DNA of 64,000 nucleotides from Lachnotalea sp. AF33-28 (lineage in GTDB: Bacteria; Bacillota; Clostridia; Lachnospirales; Lachnospiraceae), in NCBI RefSeq assembly GCF_003477885.1, contig NZ_QUEE01000015.1:62001-126000 (forward strand), given 5' to 3'. Shown one piece after another: positions 61,392 to 64,000 of this stretch. Position 1 is the first letter of the stretch. Each line of letters begins with the position of its first letter. Both the position numbers and the translations under genes were made by a program. Below the pieces are notes generated by a model. It was not told the DNA's origin and searched no databases. It saw nothing but the letters and a program-made list of their open reading frames with translations.

Positions 61392-62174
61392 ATGGCAGGG
61401 TACAAAGTAGAAATCTGCGGTGTGAACACCGCCAAGCTTCCTGTTTTAAAGGAGCAGGAGAAGGAGGAACTGTTTAAAAGGATCCGCCAGGGGGACAGGG
61501 AAGCCAGAGAGTTGTACATTAAAGGCAATCTGCGCCTCGTGTTGAGCGTGATCCAGCGCTTTTCCAGCGCCGGAGAAAATGTGGATGATCTTTTTCAGAT
61601 CGGCTGCATAGGGCTCATGAAGGCGATCGATAACTTTGATCCCAAGTTTGAGGTGAAGTTCTCCACCTATGCCGTTCCCATGATTATCGGCGAAATCCGG
61701 CGCTATTTAAGGGATAACGGGAATTCCATCCGCGTCTCACGCTCTATCAGGGACACCGCCTATAAAGCGATCTATGCGAAAGAAAACCTGGTTAAGAAGA
61801 ACGCAAAAGAACCCACCATCTGCGAAATTGCCGAAGAAGTGGGTTTGAGCAAAGAAGAAATCGTATTCGCTTTGGACGCCATACAAAGCCCTGTCAGCTT
61901 ATATGAACCGGTCTATACCGACGGCGGTGATACGCTGTATGTGATGGATCAGATCAGCGATAAAAAAAACCGGGAAGAGCGCTGGGTGGAAGAGCTCTCC
62001 CTGGGAGAAGCCATGAAACGCCTTCCGGAGCGCGAACGCCACATCATCGATCTGCGCTTCTTTGAAGGGAAGACTCAGATGGAGGTTGCCGACGAGATCA
62101 ACATCTCCCAGGCGCAGGTGAGCCGTCTGGAAAAAAGCGCGCTGAAGAGCATGCGCAATTATCTCACCAGCTGA
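61392..62174 (+). CDS. sigG: RNA polymerase sporulation sigma factor G
   Basis: A 260-residue late forespore sigma factor. The N-terminal KVEICGVNTAKLPVL is the sigma-G hallmark (anti-sigma/Gin contact region). Region 2 is LRLVLSVIQRF...DDLFQIGCIGLMKAIDNFD...STYAVPMIIGEIRRYLRDN and region 4 contains RERHIIDLRFFEGKTQMEVADEI in two parts. GGAGG precedes ATG 61392. It is next to spmA/spmB. Confidence 0.96.
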   Translation: MAGYKVEICGVNTAKLPVLKEQEKEELFKRIRQGDREARELYIKGNLRLVLSVIQRFSSAGENVDDLFQIGCIGLMKAIDNFDPKFEVKFSTYAVPMIIGEIRRYLRDNGNSIRVSRSIRDTAYKAIYAKENLVKKNAKEPTICEIAEEVGLSKEEIVFALDAIQSPVSLYEPVYTDGGDTLYVMDQISDKKNREERWVEELSLGEAMKRLPERERHIIDLRFFEGKTQMEVADEINISQAQVSRLEKSALKSMRNYLTS

Positions 62175-62184
62175 AAAAAAGGTG

Positions 62185-62239
62185 CGCTTGCGGCGGGCCG
62201 CTTTATCAACATAACACCTTCCCGCCGAAGCGCTATCCT
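62185..62239. repeat. Dispersed multi-hairpin repeat, copy 5 (partial)
   Basis: CTTGCGGCGGGCCGC, then CTTCCCGCCGAAGCGCTATCCT, matches the central and end part of copy 2; the first GAATCCCGC hairpin is missing. It lies between the convergent sigG and spmB genes. Confidence 0.6.
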
Positions 62240-62770
62240 TCAGTTCAGCATCCATGCTGTGAGCACCACACTGACCAGTAACCCCACGACGGTCGTCAGC
62301 ATCGCACCGGCCAGGGTATATCTGGTCTTTTTCACTTTTGCAGCCATGAAATAGACCGACATGGTGTAAAAAATGGTCTCGGTACAGCTCATCATGATGG
62401 AGGTGATCAGCCCGATGGGCGAGTCCGTCCCATACTCTTTAAATATGTCCAGCACCAGCCCGGTGGCCGCTGAGGAAGAAAACATTTTCACGATGAACAC
62501 CGGCATGACCGGCGCGGGAATGCAGAGCCTGTCGGTCACAACGGATACGGCCTGCCCCAAAAAGTCCAGAAATCCGGACGCCCGCAGCACGCCCACCGCC
62601 GTCATCAGCCCAATCAGCGTAGGCATTATGCCCACCACGGTTTTCAGCCCATCCTTGGCTCCCGTGATAAAATCGTCATAGATGGGCCTCTTCATCAGCA
62701 TGCCGTAGGCCACAATGTAAAAGATCATCAGCGGCATGATGAAGTCAGAAAGGAAGATCAGGAATTTCAT
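62240..62770 (-). CDS. spmB: Spore maturation protein B
   Basis: A 176-residue membrane protein of the nucleoside-recognition (gate) family, four to five helices. TGAKDGLKTVVGIMPTLIGLM and FSSSAATGLVLDIFKEYG are typical. It acts with SpmA in spore core dehydration. It starts three bases after spmA. Confidence 0.94.
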   Translation of the reverse strand: MKFLIFLSDFIMPLMIFYIVAYGMLMKRPIYDDFITGAKDGLKTVVGIMPTLIGLMTAVGVLRASGFLDFLGQAVSVVTDRLCIPAPVMPVFIVKMFSSSAATGLVLDIFKEYGTDSPIGLITSIMMSCTETIFYTMSVYFMAAKVKKTRYTLAGAMLTTVVGLLVSVVLTAWMLN

Positions 62771-62773
62771 GTT

Positions 62774-63352
62774 CTACAGCTCCTTTCTGCTCATAATCCT
62801 GGCGAAGATTATGCCAACCAGCGTGGTGATCAGCGTGGCCACCAGCGCAGGTCCCACCACGGCCGCCGGATTTACGGAGCCGTACTGGCTTCTGTAGGCG
62901 ATCATATTGATCGGTATCAGCTGCAGAGAGGATATATTGATGATCAGGAAGGTACACATGGACTTTGTTGCCGTGCCCGGATGAGGATTCAGCTCCTCTA
63001 ACCCTTTCATGGCCTGAAGCCCTGCCGGCGTTGCCGCCCATCCCAGGCCCAGTATATTGGCTATAATATTGGTGGAGATATCCTCCTTGACCGGATGGCC
63101 TTTCGGAATCTCCGGAAACATATAATTCACAAAAGGAGCGAGACCTTTTGTCATGGATTGTATGAGCCCGGACTTTTTTGCTATTTCAAGCAGACCCGTC
63201 CATACGGACATCACGCCCAGCATGGTGATGCAGAGGGATACGGCGTCCTTTGCCCCGGTCAGGGCTCCTTCCGTCACCTCGGCCATCCTCCCGTGAAAGG
63301 CTCCCCAAATGATGCCGATCAGCATCATGACTCCCCAAAGTATGTTCAGCAT
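62774..63352 (-). CDS. spmA: Spore maturation protein A
   Basis: A 192-residue membrane protein. ALTGAKDAVSLCITMLGVMSVWTGLLEI and NIIANILGLGWAATPAGLQAMK (shown in parts) match the family. ATG 63352 aligns with the known N-terminus (MLNILW); the upstream ATG 63388 lacks a ribosome site. It is first of the spmAB pair and faces away from sigG; a forespore promoter may lie upstream. Confidence 0.93.
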   Translation of the reverse strand: MLNILWGVMMLIGIIWGAFHGRMAEVTEGALTGAKDAVSLCITMLGVMSVWTGLLEIAKKSGLIQSMTKGLAPFVNYMFPEIPKGHPVKEDISTNIIANILGLGWAATPAGLQAMKGLEELNPHPGTATKSMCTFLIINISSLQLIPINMIAYRSQYGSVNPAAVVGPALVATLITTLVGIIFARIMSRKEL

Positions 63353-63418
63353 ACAAAAACCTGCCCATGATAGATTTCTATTAATCATATGAGGCAGATT
63401 TGCAGGTCATGCCATAAA

Positions 63419-64000
63419 TCAGCAAAACAGGCTGTTTACCACGTCCTCTACGCTCTCTATTCTGTCCGATCTCCAGGCATTGGCGCCGCAGAACAGCAGC
63501 GCTTCATCGGTACGGTCCGTCACCGCATGAATCAGCGCATCGGTAATGCAGTAAGGGATCTCGGCGGGCCTGCAGTGTTCAATACACTGATGGCATTTCA
63601 CCGCCGGCAGTCTGCCGCCCTTTTCTCTGTCCTTAATAAATTTATTGCGTATGGCGCGCCCGGGCATTCCGACCGGGCTCTTCACGATCACAATATCCTC
63701 CTGTCCGGCATCCAGATAGGCCTGTTTATAGCTCATCGGCGCGTCACATTCCCAGGTGGTGACAAACCTGGTGGCCACCTGTACCCCGTCGGCTCCAAGC
63801 AGAAAGCTGTGTTTCACATCTTCCCTGCCATAGATGCCCCCGGCAGTCACCACCGGTATATCCTGCTGATATTTATCGGCATATGTTTTCACCTCTGCGA
63901 TGATCCGACGGATCTCCTCGTCGTAGGCTTCCTGTGTCAGGTTCTCTGCTTCATCCTCAGTAAATCCCAGATGCCCGCCGGCTTTCGGTCCTTCCACCAC
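63419..64000 (-). CDS. Nitronate monooxygenase/FabK-like flavoprotein, C-terminal part
   Basis: The gene runs off the window; 193 C-terminal residues are visible. The FMN-binding IPVVTAGGIYGREDVKHSFLLGADGVQ region (in parts) and TRFVTTWECDAP are typical of the 2-nitropropane dioxygenase group. The C-terminal CHQCIEHC-PAEIPYC cysteine cluster is a variant found in Clostridia. The missing N-terminus holds the first half of the barrel. Confidence 0.85.
   Translation of the reverse strand: MVEGPKAGGHLGFTEDEAENLTQEAYDEEIRRIIAEVKTYADKYQQDIPVVTAGGIYGREDVKHSFLLGADGVQVATRFVTTWECDAPMSYKQAYLDAGQEDIVIVKSPVGMPGRAIRNKFIKDREKGGRLPAVKCHQCIEHCRPAEIPYCITDALIHAVTDRTDEALLFCGANAWRSDRIESVEDVVNSLFC

Overview
The window looks like chromosomal DNA of a spore-forming anaerobic Clostridia member, most likely Lachnospiraceae. 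The evidence is a sporulation sigma factor G gene next to spmA/spmB, a complete V-type ATPase operon, a ZTP riboswitch ahead of a stand-alone IMP cyclohydrolase (PurO type) and AICAR formyltransferase, a separate MetH reactivation protein, and a GH112 phosphorylase beside pectin genes. No insertion sequence, prophage or CRISPR array was seen.

Layout. 1-3.5 kb: half of a long inverted-repeat element, a DEDD exonuclease, and a D-Ala-D-Ala carboxypeptidase with a DUF1461 membrane protein. 3.7-3.84 kb: a candidate small RNA. 3.9-12.4 kb: a nine-gene V-ATPase operon on the minus strand. 12.6-22.7 kb: housekeeping genes (trmB, trxA, PerM-like permease, tRNA-Lys, ugpQ, phospholipase C-like protein, M42 peptidase, apbE, an APH-like kinase, a KDG kinase-like gene), separated by a multi-hairpin dispersed repeat. 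22.9-26.3 kb: a D-2-hydroxyacid dehydrogenase and an aconitase-family hydratase. 26.4-29.2 kb: a compact minus-strand cassette made of a helical-domain/zincin effector-like protein, a lipoprotein and three WXG100-like proteins, with no secretion machinery nearby. 29.5-29.8 kb: a second copy of the long inverted-repeat element. 29.8-36.2 kb: a rhamnogalacturonan utilisation locus (GH112 phosphorylase, GH105 hydrolase, AraC regulator, acetylesterase with S-layer-type repeats). 36.2-45.8 kb: RluA synthase, the metF/MetH-reactivation/metH operon, a DUF885 lipoprotein, a radical SAM protein, and the purine genes under a ZTP riboswitch. 46.0-48.6 kb: an iron alcohol dehydrogenase flanked by decayed ABC-transporter and glycosyltransferase fragments. 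48.8-51.8 kb: fructose PTS and fruK. 52.1-56.7 kb: a GH2/amidohydrolase/GH43 operon. 56.8-61.2 kb: a stand-alone DUF4143 ATPase, a flavodoxin with an SdpI-like membrane protein, and an ECF sigma factor with its probable anti-sigma partner. 61.4-64 kb: sigG with a sigma-G-type promoter, spmA/spmB, and the end of a nitronate monooxygenase-family gene.

The most interesting signals are: the WXG100/zincin/lipoprotein cassette; a two-hairpin element repeated immediately upstream of the start sites of ugpQ, the GH105 gene, fruA and fruK (five copies); the candidate small RNA with twin GGTACAG hairpin loops; the multi-hairpin dispersed repeat; the long inverted-repeat element present twice; and the decayed ABC/glycosyltransferase locus around the alcohol dehydrogenase.
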